From [Bacillus] enclensis (lineage in GTDB: Bacteria > Bacillota > Bacilli > Bacillales > Bacillaceae_B): a stretch of 64,000 bases of DNA. The notes beneath the pieces were generated by a model, which was not told the origin of the DNA, did no database searches, and saw nothing but the letters and a program-made list of their open reading frames with translations. How positions within the stretch are numbered: position 1 is the stretch's first letter; every line of letters starts with the position of its first letter. A program made the position numbers and the translations under genes. This document shows, in pieces, positions 1 to 8,049 of this stretch. The stretch is taken from the NCBI RefSeq assembly GCF_001456935.1, contig NZ_KQ758483.1, forward strand, positions 186,001 to 250,000, written 5' to 3'.

Positions 1-708
1 GCCGTTAAAGCCGAACCAGCCGAACCATAGGATGAAAACGCCCAGTGCTCCCAGCGGGATATTATGCCCTGGGATGGCATTCGCTTTTCCTTTTGAATAT
101 TTGCCTATGCGGGCACCGAGGAACAATACCGTGATCAATGCTCCTACAGCTCCTGTTAAATGAACGACAGTGGATCCGGCAAAATCGACAAATCCCAATT
201 CCGAAATCCATCCTCCGCCCCAGACCCAGTGACCGACAATAGGATAAATCAGTCCTGTCATGACAATGGTAAGCAGGATATAACTTTTTAATTTCATGCG
301 TTCGGCGACTGCACCTGAGATGATCGTTGCACAAGTGGCGGCAAATACGGATTGGAACAAGAAGAAACCGATATCTTCACGGCCGGAGAGGAAAAAACCA
401 TCCATACCGGCAAATCCGCCTGCACTTGAACCGAACATCAAGCCAAACCCTATGAAGAAATAGAGAACGGAGGCAATCGAAACCGTCAGGAAATTCTTCA
501 TTAAGATATTCAGTGCATTTTTGGCACGGGTAAATCCGGTTTCAACCATTGCGAATCCCGCATGCATGAAGAAAACAAGAAACGCGGCAATCATGACCCA
601 CATTGAGTCCAAAGATGCTTGAACGGTATCGGCTGTGGGGGAAGCGGCCATTGCGGAAGTACTAATTCCAAGTGACAGAAGAAGCAATACAGTAATTTTT
701 TTAATCAA
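1..708 (-). CDS. amtB: Ammonium transporter AmtB, 3' end outside window
   Basis: Membrane channel that brings ammonium/ammonia into the cell. 236 codons are visible and the C-terminal part lies beyond base 1. The start is a TTG at 708-706 behind a GGAGGG ribosome site at about 715-720; no ATG fits. The first ~22 residues look like a cleavable signal peptide (IKKI, then a Leu-rich core, then SAMAA), which is typical of proteobacterial-type AmtB. Conserved Amt segments follow: FFMHAGFAMVETGF near residue 45, GFGLMFGS, then GHWVWGGGW. The gene lies 58 bp downstream of glnK, so the two are probably co-transcribed from the TnrA-box promoter above glnK. The family call is firm; only the full length is unknown. 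Confidence 0.93.
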   Translation of the reverse strand, partial: MIKKITVLLLLSLGISTSAMAASPTADTVQASLDSMWVMIAAFLVFFMHAGFAMVETGFTRAKNALNILMKNFLTVSIASVLYFFIGFGLMFGSSAGGFAGMDGFFLSGREDIGFFLFQSVFAATCATIISGAVAERMKLKSYILLTIVMTGLIYPIVGHWVWGGGWISELGFVDFAGSTVVHLTGAVGALITVLFLGARIGKYSKGKANAIPGHNIPLGALGVFILWFGWFGFNG

Positions 709-766
709 TGTTATCCCTCCGATTAATAATGAATGATTAATAGAATTGAGCAAATGTAAAGAAATG

Positions 767-1108
767 TTATAAAACGGCTTGTTTTCCGCGTTCTCCAGTA
801 CGGATCCTTACCACCTCTTCTACAGGGTAAATAAAGATCTTTCCGTCCCCGACAGTTTCGGTACTGCACTGTTCTACAATCAGGTCGATGATTCCTTCAA
901 CCTGATCATCGTCGACGACCATTTCAACTTTTACGCGAGGGACCAGGTTGATTTCGAACTTATTGCCGCGGAAGATCCCCTGCTTCCCTTTTTGCTTGCC
1001 GCATCCTGCTGCTTCTGAAACGGTAAGGCCGCTGAATCCCCGCAGACTCAATGCTTCACGTAATGAAATGAATGCTTCTGCCCTGATGATCGCTTCCACT
1101 TTTTTCAT
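767..1108 (-). CDS. glnK: P-II family nitrogen regulator GlnK
   Basis: 113-residue PII signalling protein that senses ATP/ADP and 2-oxoglutarate and docks on AmtB (and TnrA in Bacillus). The PII core is clear: GLTVSEAAGCGKQKG (28-42), the T-loop region 43-56, and the C-terminal signature GDGKIFIYPVEEVVRIRTG. Position 51, the uridylylated tyrosine in enterobacterial PII, is Phe here (F51), so control by uridylylation is not expected. Start ATG at 1108 follows an AAGGAGG site. The order glnK-amtB is the proteobacterial one and the reverse of nrgA-nrgB in B. subtilis. A TnrA-type palindrome lies just upstream. Confidence 0.96.
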   Translation of the reverse strand: MKKVEAIIRAEAFISLREALSLRGFSGLTVSEAAGCGKQKGKQGIFRGNKFEINLVPRVKVEMVVDDDQVEGIIDLIVEQCSTETVGDGKIFIYPVEEVVRIRTGERGKQAVL

Positions 1109-1143
1109 GGAATTTCCTCCTTAAAGATTACTTATTAATTTGA

Positions 1144-1160
1144 TGTTAGATTTTATAACA
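1144..1160 (-). promoter_or_regulatory. TnrA/GlnR-type operator upstream of glnK-amtB
   Basis: The 17-base site TGTTAGATTTTATAACA fits the TGTNA-N7-TNACA pattern of the TnrA/GlnR box exactly. It lies about 36 bp upstream of the glnK ATG. A wider-spaced inverted repeat (TGTTATTT and AAATAACA, 1172-1199) lies just beyond it. TnrA activates nrgAB in B. subtilis under nitrogen limitation; the same role here is inferred. Confidence 0.75.
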
Positions 1161-1267
1161 TCAATTAGTTATGTTATTTATCATATTCAGAAAATAACAA
1201 AATATCAAGTACTAATTTTAAGTGAAAACGCTTTTATGTTAAAAAACCTTACATTTATTTTATTGAA

Positions 1268-1804
1268 GTGAAAAAGATACTTGCAAAACTATAAAACTAC
1301 CGTCTAAAGATGAACAATTTAGAGACGATTCTAAATAACGCTAATGATTTCCGTGCAAGACTTCGCTTTCCGGGGGCGATTGGTGAGCCTCCTTCGTATT
1401 CTCGCGGCAGATCCTGTCCAGCTCCGGCGGCTAGCCCCTTGAGGTCATAAGCTAAACGGACCAAAAAGGCAAAAAACGCCTTTCCGGCCCATTCATCTTA
1501 TGCTTGTCGGGGCTGAGCAAGCCGCCTCCGCTTTTCTATTGTCCAGCTTTAGGGCTTAGAGGCACATGAATTAAGTCAACACGTCCAAGAAGGCAAAGAA
1601 CGCCTTCGTGGACGATTCGTCTTATGCCTCACGTCCAAGCTCTTCCGCATTTCTGATTGGAGTCTTCGTCTTGCAATCCAATCAATCCCTGGAAAGTTCA
1701 AACATCTACTTATCCTATAAAACTAAAAACCCGAATTAACTTGCCGTTTTAAAGGCGAATTAATTCGGGTTTTACTTAGGATCAAAGACTTTTGTCCCAA
1801 TCTC
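1268..1804 (-). repeat. Modular palindromic intergenic element, copy E1 (reverse orientation)
   Basis: Fills most of the gap between glnK-amtB and the MATE gene; no protein gene is credible inside it. Read on the minus strand it starts GATTGGGACAAAAGTC two bases after the MATE stop. It continues with a terminator hairpin built on AACCCGAATTAA (1726-1776), then the outer arm GATTGCAAGACGAAGACTCC. Two nested hairpin modules follow (about 1407-1543 and 1541-1655), then the closing arm AAGTCTTGCACGGAAATC and an AT-rich tail. The same layout occurs at 27715, 42282, 46868 and 52387. The outer boundary near 1268 is approximate. Confidence 0.8.
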
Positions 1805-1805
1805 G

Positions 1806-3191
1806 TCACGATTCATGTGCAAATTTGTTTTCGTCGATTTCTTTCTTCCCGGTTACAAAACCTTTCTTTATCCAGACTTTAGAACGCCAGCGTTTCAGCA
1901 TGATCAATCCCCGCAGCCACTCATCTGCTATGAAGGAGATCCAAATGCCGATAAGCCCCAGGCCAAACCAGATTCCTAGAATATAAGATAGGGTGACACT
2001 GACACCCCACATGGACAGAATTCCCATGTAGACAGGGAAGCTGACATCGCCGGCTGCCCTGAGGGAGTTGATGACTACCAGGTTGAAGCTTCTGCCTGGT
2101 TCAAGGAAGATGGTTAAATAGATAAGTATTTTCCCGAGCGAAATGATCTGTTCATTGTCAGTGAAAATCCTTAACAGCGGATCTGCGAAGATCGAAAAGA
2201 GCCCTGCCATAATGAGAGAAATGATAATGGCAATCTTTAAGCTTTTCAGGCATCTTTCGTATGCATTTTCATATTCCCCTGCACCTATCAAGTGTCCGAT
2301 CAGGATTTGGGTGCCTTGACTGATTGCCACGCTGAACAAGAAGATGAACATCATAAGGTTCTGTGCGTACACTTTCGTTGTCAGCGCATGTGTGCCGATG
2401 CTTGCAATGAAGTAGGTAATGACCATTTGTGAACCATTATAGGATAAATGCTCTCCGGCTGAAGGAATACCGATTCGAAGAAGGTTCTTCACATGCGCAA
2501 CCGGAAGCTTGAACAGCCTTTTTACTTGCAGAGCGCCGGGGATTCTCTTCATGATTACGACAATACAAACGGTAAGTCCGATCATCCTGGAAGTGATGGT
2601 CGAAATGGCCACGCCTTCAACCCCTAATACAGGAATTCCGAAAGGACCGAAAATGAACAGGTAATTACCGATGACGTTAATGATATTCATTCCAATCGTG
2701 ATATACATGGCATCCTTCGTGAACCCGTAACTCCTCATGACGGCTCCTGCAGTCATGATCAAAGCCTGGATGAAAGCAAAGCCTCCAACAATCTTCAAAT
2801 AGGAGGAAGCCTCGTCCATCAAGGATCGAGGCAGATCCATGGAAGCGAGAATGGGCTCCGTGAAGAAAACGAGAGAAATACTTAATATCAAACCGAAAAT
2901 AAGATTCACCGCAAGGGAGACAATTGAAATTTCTCCTGCTGATGTTTCTTCTTTTGCACCTAAGTGCTGCGCCACAAGAATCGCAGTACCTGTGGCGACA
3001 AAGCCGAACATTACAATGATAAGGGATAGGATTTGGTTTGAAACTCCGACTGCTGCCACTGAATTATCCGAGTATTGGCTGAGCATCAGTGTATCGGCAT
3101 TACCCATTAGCATGTGAAGGAAGATTTCAAAGAAGATCGGCCATGTGAGGGCAAACAAGGTCATCTTCTTCTGTGTTTTGTTCATGATCAT
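1806..3191 (-). CDS. MATE family efflux transporter
   Basis: 461-residue, 12-helix membrane antiporter of the MatE/NorM class, exporting drugs or metabolites with Na+ or H+. Two MatE halves can be followed: N-terminal TWPIFFEIFLHMLMGNADTL with QYSDNSVAAVGVSNQ, and a second half beginning near GIPSAGEHLSYNGSQ. Length is normal for the family. The C-terminus (KRWRSKVWIKKGF onward) is short, charged and cytosolic. It lies downstream of the neopullulanase-type gene on the same strand (85 bp gap, possible terminator between), and a palindromic element begins two bases after its stop. The substrate cannot be read from sequence. Confidence 0.93.
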   Translation of the reverse strand: MIMNKTQKKMTLFALTWPIFFEIFLHMLMGNADTLMLSQYSDNSVAAVGVSNQILSLIIVMFGFVATGTAILVAQHLGAKEETSAGEISIVSLAVNLIFGLILSISLVFFTEPILASMDLPRSLMDEASSYLKIVGGFAFIQALIMTAGAVMRSYGFTKDAMYITIGMNIINVIGNYLFIFGPFGIPVLGVEGVAISTITSRMIGLTVCIVVIMKRIPGALQVKRLFKLPVAHVKNLLRIGIPSAGEHLSYNGSQMVITYFIASIGTHALTTKVYAQNLMMFIFLFSVAISQGTQILIGHLIGAGEYENAYERCLKSLKIAIIISLIMAGLFSIFADPLLRIFTDNEQIISLGKILIYLTIFLEPGRSFNLVVINSLRAAGDVSFPVYMGILSMWGVSVTLSYILGIWFGLGLIGIWISFIADEWLRGLIMLKRWRSKVWIKKGFVTGKKEIDENKFAHES

Positions 3192-3226
3192 TACTCCTTG
3201 TTATGAAAAGTTCTGAAAAAGAGAGA

Positions 3227-3258
3227 AGGGGACCAACTCAGTCCAATGAGTCAGTCCC
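3227..3258 (-). terminator. Probable terminator of the neopullulanase-type gene
   Basis: Inverted repeat GGGACTGACTCA / TGAGTTGGTCCC (minus strand) with a short loop, followed by a pyrimidine-rich CTTCTCTCTTTTT tract. It lies between the neopullulanase-type stop (3277) and the MATE start (3191). Confidence 0.55.
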
Positions 3259-3276
3259 GCTGTATGCAAGGAATCA

Positions 3277-5040
3277 TTATGAAAGCTGAAGGATGGCAAA
3301 TCCATACTCTTCAAGTTCAACTTCGATGTTTTCTGCTTCCGCAGCAAATTCTTCCCCTGTCCATAGATTCAATATTTTTTTTCCTTTCAAATCAAAAGGA
3401 AGGGAGTATGAGGACGGTTCCTCTTTGCAGTTCATCAGGATGAAGAGCGTATCTTCCCCGTTGGATTTAGTGAAAGCGATAAACCCATCATTCAAGTCGG
3501 AAGGCAAGAAAGAGAGGTTTCCTTCGTTGGCAAGTAAAGGATGGCTGCGTCTGAGTGAAATATGTTTTTTAACATGGTGGAATAGTTCTTCGTTATGAGC
3601 ATCCTGTTCCCACGGGAAACATTTTCTGCATCCGGGGTCCTGCTCGCCAGTCATGCCGATTTCATCTCCGTAGTATATACATGGTGTCCCTGGAAAAGAA
3701 AGCATAAAGCTGAAAATCTGTTTCAGCTTGCGGATATCTTCCCCGCATTCAGTCAGGATCCTTGGTGTGTCATGACTTCCCACAAGATTGAAGTTCACTT
3801 CAGTGACAGTCTTGGGGTACATGTGGATCACGCTGGTTAAATTTTCAATGAATCGGGCAGGCGTTATCGATTGTTTCGCGAACAGGTTGATCATATTGGT
3901 GGTGAACGGATAATTCATGACGGCATCGAACTGATCCCCGCGCAGCCAGGGCATAGAATCATGCCATATTTCCCCAAGGATGTACAAATCGGGTTTTACT
4001 GCCTTCACTTCTTTCCTGAAGTCCCTCCAGAACTGGTGATCTACTTCGTTTGCGACATCAAGACGCCAGCCGTCAATATCGAATTCCTTCACCCAGTAGC
4101 GTCCGACTTCTAATAAATATGACCTTACATCTTTATTTTCTGTGTTCAATTTGGGCATGGAAGCTTCAAATGCAAAAGTATCATAATTAGGGGGAGTGCT
4201 TTTCGTATCCAATGGAAATTCCTTTGTGTGAAACCAATTACTGTATGGTGAATCTGCACCTTTTTCAAGGACGTCCTGGAATTGAGGGAAGTAAAATCCG
4301 CTGTGATTGAACACGGCATCCAGCATGACCTTCATTCCGTTTTCGTGGCATTTGGCAATCAGTTCCTTTAACGTTTCTTTTGTCCCGAATTGCGGGTCGA
4401 TTTCGAAATAGTCGATGGTATCGTATTTATGATTTGAAAATGCTTTGAAAATCGGTGTGAAATATATTCCTGATATCCCCAGTTCCTTTAGGTAGGGGAT
4501 ATTCTCGATGACACCTTCTAAATCGCCGCCGAAGAAGTTTGACCTTGAGGGCTCTGCGCTTCCCCATTCAAGTGTTCCTGAAGGGTCATTCTCCCTGTTA
4601 CCGTTGGCGAATCTCTCAGGGAAAATCTGATACCATACTGTATCTTTCACCCAGTCAGGAGCTTTGAAAACATCGATTGGATTTAAAAAGGGAAAACAGA
4701 AGTAATCACCGATATCCAATGATGGATCTTGTGAAAATCCTTTTTCCCCATAGAAGATCTCCTCATTTTCATCATTCAGCATGAAGCCGTAACGGAGGCG
4801 CCTGAATGGGGGAGTCAAGGAAGCGAACCAGTAATCGAATAGTTGATCGGTACCTGTCAGGGTCATGTCCTTCTTTTCATAGATCCATTCTCCACTTTCC
4901 CAATGATATGGATCTCCATGAAGAAGTGAAGCGGTTTTGATATCATTTTTCTTGGTTCTGATCCTTATGTGAATTTCACTTTCAGTGCAAGCGTATGCAT
5001 AGTTATCTTTTGGGCGATGATAAATCGCTTCAAGAATCAT
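3277..5040 (-). CDS. Cytosolic neopullulanase / cyclomaltodextrinase / maltogenic amylase (GH13_20 type)
   Basis: 587-residue glycoside hydrolase without a signal peptide, expected to cut cyclodextrins, pullulan fragments and maltodextrins inside the cell. Residues 1-120 form the N-terminal beta-sandwich (CBM34-like) that marks this subfamily; the GH13 barrel starts at DTVWYQIFPERFANG (about 133-147). Catalytic residues are visible: nucleophile D328 in DGWRLDVAN, acid/base E357 in LGEIWHD, and D424 in VGSHDTPR. A C-terminal beta domain ends the protein. It is divergent from the malE operon across a 287-bp region carrying cre-like operators. Exact substrate preference among the three near-identical activities cannot be decided. 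Confidence 0.93.
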   Translation of the reverse strand: MILEAIYHRPKDNYAYACTESEIHIRIRTKKNDIKTASLLHGDPYHWESGEWIYEKKDMTLTGTDQLFDYWFASLTPPFRRLRYGFMLNDENEEIFYGEKGFSQDPSLDIGDYFCFPFLNPIDVFKAPDWVKDTVWYQIFPERFANGNRENDPSGTLEWGSAEPSRSNFFGGDLEGVIENIPYLKELGISGIYFTPIFKAFSNHKYDTIDYFEIDPQFGTKETLKELIAKCHENGMKVMLDAVFNHSGFYFPQFQDVLEKGADSPYSNWFHTKEFPLDTKSTPPNYDTFAFEASMPKLNTENKDVRSYLLEVGRYWVKEFDIDGWRLDVANEVDHQFWRDFRKEVKAVKPDLYILGEIWHDSMPWLRGDQFDAVMNYPFTTNMINLFAKQSITPARFIENLTSVIHMYPKTVTEVNFNLVGSHDTPRILTECGEDIRKLKQIFSFMLSFPGTPCIYYGDEIGMTGEQDPGCRKCFPWEQDAHNEELFHHVKKHISLRRSHPLLANEGNLSFLPSDLNDGFIAFTKSNGEDTLFILMNCKEEPSSYSLPFDLKGKKILNLWTGEEFAAEAENIEVELEEYGFAILQLS

Positions 5041-5117
5041 ATGTATCCCCCTTCAGCCGTTTTTATTTCAAGAGTAGTCTACTGGAGTGCTGTTGTCAAT
5101 AATACAATCCATGGCTG

Positions 5118-5131
5118 TGGAAGCGTTTTTT
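5118..5131 (-). promoter_or_regulatory. cre-like half-conserved site near the neopullulanase-type start
   Basis: TGGAAGCGTTTTTT resembles the CcpA/LacI-family cre core (TGNAANCGNTNNCA) except for its last two bases. It lies 78 bp upstream of the minus-strand start, in a place suited to catabolite or maltodextrin control. Confidence 0.4.
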
Positions 5132-5166
5132 ATTTTTCTATTAAACTTAAAAATATTAAAAAACTA

Positions 5167-5281
5167 TTGCTAAATGATATTTAATTTGTATAATAGGAAA
5201 TAGGTTGTGCAATCGCTTTCACAAATATGTGTAAGCGGTATCTTATGTCACTTTTTATACGTATGTGTGCAAACGGTTGTA
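5167..5281 (+). promoter_or_regulatory. malE promoter with three cre/MalR-like operators
   Basis: A SigA-type promoter is visible: TTGCTA (5167-5172), 16-bp spacer, TATAAT (5189-5194). Three LacI-family operator-like sites follow. TGCAATCGCTTTCA (5208-5221) matches the cre consensus fully. TGTAAGCGGTATCT (5230-5243) and TGCAAACGGTTGTA (5268-5281) each miss one end base. All lie downstream of the -10, where a bound repressor would block RNA polymerase. CcpA and the MalR encoded at 10561 are the likely binders; which site belongs to which is inference. Confidence 0.75.
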
Positions 5282-5327
5282 CAATCATGGGATTTTCATT
5301 ATTTACTTATATTTAGGAGGGGTCAAG

Positions 5328-6608
5328 ATGAAGAAAGCATTATCATTATTAATGGTAGTTATGCTTGTACTGGGGGCGTTGGCTGCTTGTGGTCCTAACC
5401 GTGAAGAACAATCTTCAGGTAATAAAGACAGCGAGAAAAAAGCCGATGATGCAAACAAGCCTGAAAAGCTTGTCATCTGGGAAGATGAAAAGAAAGCCGG
5501 ATGGCTGGATGAAGTTGGTGCCAAGTTCACTGAAGAGACAGGCATCGAGCTTGAAGTGAAAGAAGTAGAAATGGCTTCTAAGATGAAAGAACAATTACGC
5601 CTCGATGGTCCGGCAGGTACTGGTCCTGACGTATTGACTCTGCCGCATGACCAGATCGGTGAACTTGCACTTGCAGGTCACATCGCACCTTTAGAGGTCG
5701 ACGGTGAAATCAAAGACCGTTTTACTGAATCTTCAATGACAGCCGAGAGCTATGATGGAAAACTATATGGTCTGCCAAAGTCTTCTGAAACTCCTGTATT
5801 CATCTACAACAAAGAGTTGATGAAGGAAGCACCGAAAACAATGGATGAAGTATATTCATTCTCAAAAGATTTCACTAAAGACGGGAACTACGGTTTCTTG
5901 GCACTTTGGGATAACTACTACTTCGCTCATGCGCCTATCGGCGGATTCGGCGGATATGTTTTTGCTGAGAAAGATGGAGCATTAGATCCGAAAGACCTTG
6001 GATTGAATAATGAAGGTGCTGTCAATGGTGCTGAATTTATTCAAAAATGGTACTCTGAAGGACTATTCCCTAAAGGTATCGTCGGTGAAAACGGCGGTTC
6101 TGCGATGGACGGATTATTCAATGAAGGAAAAGTTGCATCAGTCATGAACGGACCTTGGTCTTTCCAAGGGTATAAAGATGCCGGAATCGATATCGGTGTA
6201 TCTGCTATGCCTAAACTTCCAAACGGAGACCCGATGAAAACATTCATGGGTGTTAAAGGCTGGCATGTATCAGGCTACTCTGAAAATAAAGAATGGGCTC
6301 AAAAGTTCATCGAGTTCATCACTCAGGATGAGTACGCGAAGCTTCGTTTTGAACAAACTCAAGAAGTACCAACGAACCAAGGATTGATCGATGATCCTGC
6401 AATTGCAGAAAATGAAGGTGCAAAAGCAGTTGCCGAACAGTCTCAATATGCGGTTCCGATGCCTAATATCCCGGAAATGGGAGAAGTATGGGATCCGATG
6501 GCGAAATCCCTCCAAACGCTTGTAACAGGCAAACAAGGTCCTAAAGAAGCTCTTGATGCCGCAGTCAAGCAAATCGAGCAAAACATCGAAACGAATCATT
6601 CAAATTAA
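5328..6608 (+). CDS. malE: Maltodextrin ABC transporter substrate-binding lipoprotein
   Basis: 426-residue extracellular solute-binding protein family 1 member that captures maltose/maltodextrins. The start ATG at 5328 follows TTTAGGAGGGG; the in-frame GTG at 5265 has no such site and lies inside an operator. The signal peptide (MKKALSLL, hydrophobic core) ends in the lipobox LAAC, with Cys near residue 21 as the lipidation site. SBP_bac_1 features follow: KLVIWEDEKK, VKEVEMASKMKEQL, and a C-terminal NIPEMGEVWDPM. First gene of the mal operon. It is followed by two stem-loops before malF, which would favour extra binding protein. Called mdxE in B. subtilis. Confidence 0.93.
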   Translation: MKKALSLLMVVMLVLGALAACGPNREEQSSGNKDSEKKADDANKPEKLVIWEDEKKAGWLDEVGAKFTEETGIELEVKEVEMASKMKEQLRLDGPAGTGPDVLTLPHDQIGELALAGHIAPLEVDGEIKDRFTESSMTAESYDGKLYGLPKSSETPVFIYNKELMKEAPKTMDEVYSFSKDFTKDGNYGFLALWDNYYFAHAPIGGFGGYVFAEKDGALDPKDLGLNNEGAVNGAEFIQKWYSEGLFPKGIVGENGGSAMDGLFNEGKVASVMNGPWSFQGYKDAGIDIGVSAMPKLPNGDPMKTFMGVKGWHVSGYSENKEWAQKFIEFITQDEYAKLRFEQTQEVPTNQGLIDDPAIAENEGAKAVAEQSQYAVPMPNIPEMGEVWDPMAKSLQTLVTGKQGPKEALDAAVKQIEQNIETNHSN

Positions 6609-6617
6609 TGAAATCAT

Positions 6618-6651
6618 AGCGGTACCTTCTCAAAAAGGAGAGGGTACTGCT
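6618..6651 (+). terminator. Stem-loop after malE (attenuator or 3' stabiliser)
   Basis: AGCGGTACCTTCTC and GAGAGGGTACTGCT pair almost fully around a short loop, followed by ATCCTTTTA. Such structures between a binding-protein gene and its permease genes commonly lower read-through. Confidence 0.6.
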
Positions 6652-6670
6652 ATCCTTTTAATGGCCCATT

Positions 6671-6718
6671 CAAGGGCTTTAGGAGGGAGAAAAACGTTTC
6701 TGCTTCCTAAAGCTCTTG
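6671..6718 (+). other. Second stem-loop in the malE-malF gap
   Basis: CAAGGGCTTTAGGAGG (6671-6686) pairs with CTTCCTAAAGCTCTTG (6703-6718), about 15 of 16 positions, with a 16-base loop. No T-tract follows, so an RNA-processing or stability role is more likely than termination. Confidence 0.5.
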
Positions 6719-6760
6719 AAGCTTAAGTAAAGATCTTGAAGATAGAAGGGGGACTATAGG

Positions 6761-8047
6761 ATGGAGCAACAATCCTATCAATCTAAACATAGAAAAACAG
6801 CGCTGGCCCTGTCCATCATCCCAGGACTCGGTCAGTTATATCATAAGCAATATGCCAAAGGCGGATTTTTCCTGGTCATGACAGCCGCTTTTATCCTGGT
6901 GTTCAGGGATTTGATTGGTTACGGCCTGTGGGGGATCACTACCCTCGGCACAGACGTATCGTACGGTGATCACTCTATCTTCTTAATGGTGTACGGTATT
7001 CTCGCAATCATTGTATTTTTATTCGGCATCGGCTTCTATCTATTTAATTTGCGCGATGCATATGTAAATGGTGATAAGCGTGACAGGGGCGAACAGCTCA
7101 GCACGATCAGGGAACAATACAGGAACCTGATAGATAATGGTTTTCCTTATCTGATCATGTCCCCTGGATTCCTGCTTCTTGTATTCGTGGTCATCTTCCC
7201 GATTATCTTCGTGGTACTGCTGGCGTTTACCAACTATGATCTGTATCATTCACCGCCGGCAAAACTTGTAGACTGGGTCGGGATCCAGAACTTTGTGGAT
7301 ATCTTCAAGATTGATATTTGGCGAGAAACATTCTTTACTGTCCTGGCCTGGACGCTTGTCTGGACATTCGGCGCAACGACCTTGCAGGTCGCGCTCGGAA
7401 TTTTCCTTGCCATCCTTGTGAACCAGAAGGATTTAAAAGGAAAAGCGATCATCCGTACAGTTTTCATTTTACCGTGGGCGATTCCGGCATTCGTTTCCAT
7501 CCTTGTTTTCGCAGGAATGTTCAATGAATCATTCGGCACAATCAACAGGGACATCCTCGCGTTCCTGGGGATTGGGGACCTGCCCTGGATGACAGAGCCG
7601 ATGTACACTAGGCTCGCTCTGATATTCATCCAGACATGGCTTGGTTTCCCGTTCATCTTTGCGATGACGACAGGGGTGCTTCAATCGATCCCGGATGAAT
7701 TATATGAAGCGGCGACCGTGGATGGTGCTTCCGTCATGCAGAAATTCAAGAACATCACACTGCCGCTTGTCTTATTTGCAACGGCACCGATCATCATCAC
7801 CCAATATACATTCAACTTTAATAACTTTAACGTTATCTACTTGTTCAACGGCGGCGGACCGGCGTTGACGGGACAAAATGCCGGAGGGACGGATATCCTG
7901 ATTTCATGGATATACAGACTGACGATGACGTCCGCTCAATATTCGAAGGCAGCCGCCATTACATTGCTTCTGTCTATCATCGTCATCACTGCAGCGATCT
8001 GGCAGTTTAAACGCACGAAATCATTCCAAGAAGAGGATATGATGTAA
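6761..8047 (+). CDS. malF: Maltodextrin ABC transporter permease MalF
   Basis: 428-residue inner-membrane permease. The N-terminal ~110 residues hold two helices around a PGLGQLYHKQYAKGG segment, an extension usual in Gram-positive MalF/MdxF. The binding-protein-dependent transport domain follows, with six helices. The EAA loop that meets the ATPase is EAATVDGASVMQKFKNI followed by TLP, near residue 313. malG starts two bases after the stop. No ATPase gene is present in the cluster, so a shared MsmX-type ATPase encoded elsewhere is inferred. Confidence 0.93.
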   Translation: MEQQSYQSKHRKTALALSIIPGLGQLYHKQYAKGGFFLVMTAAFILVFRDLIGYGLWGITTLGTDVSYGDHSIFLMVYGILAIIVFLFGIGFYLFNLRDAYVNGDKRDRGEQLSTIREQYRNLIDNGFPYLIMSPGFLLLVFVVIFPIIFVVLLAFTNYDLYHSPPAKLVDWVGIQNFVDIFKIDIWRETFFTVLAWTLVWTFGATTLQVALGIFLAILVNQKDLKGKAIIRTVFILPWAIPAFVSILVFAGMFNESFGTINRDILAFLGIGDLPWMTEPMYTRLALIFIQTWLGFPFIFAMTTGVLQSIPDELYEAATVDGASVMQKFKNITLPLVLFATAPIIITQYTFNFNNFNVIYLFNGGGPALTGQNAGGTDILISWIYRLTMTSAQYSKAAAITLLLSIIVITAAIWQFKRTKSFQEEDMM

Positions 8048-8049
8048 AG

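Noticed and set aside
1268-1804. Insertion sequence remnant for the palindromic elements.
   Set aside because: No transposase fragment is seen in any copy. Ends and modules are palindromic and non-coding, so a MITE-like or REP-like class fits better.
5265-5327. Longer malE starting at the GTG/ATG near 5265.
   Set aside because: It would translate through an operator and place charged residues before the signal peptide. ATG 5328 has a strong ribosome site and a standard lipoprotein signal.
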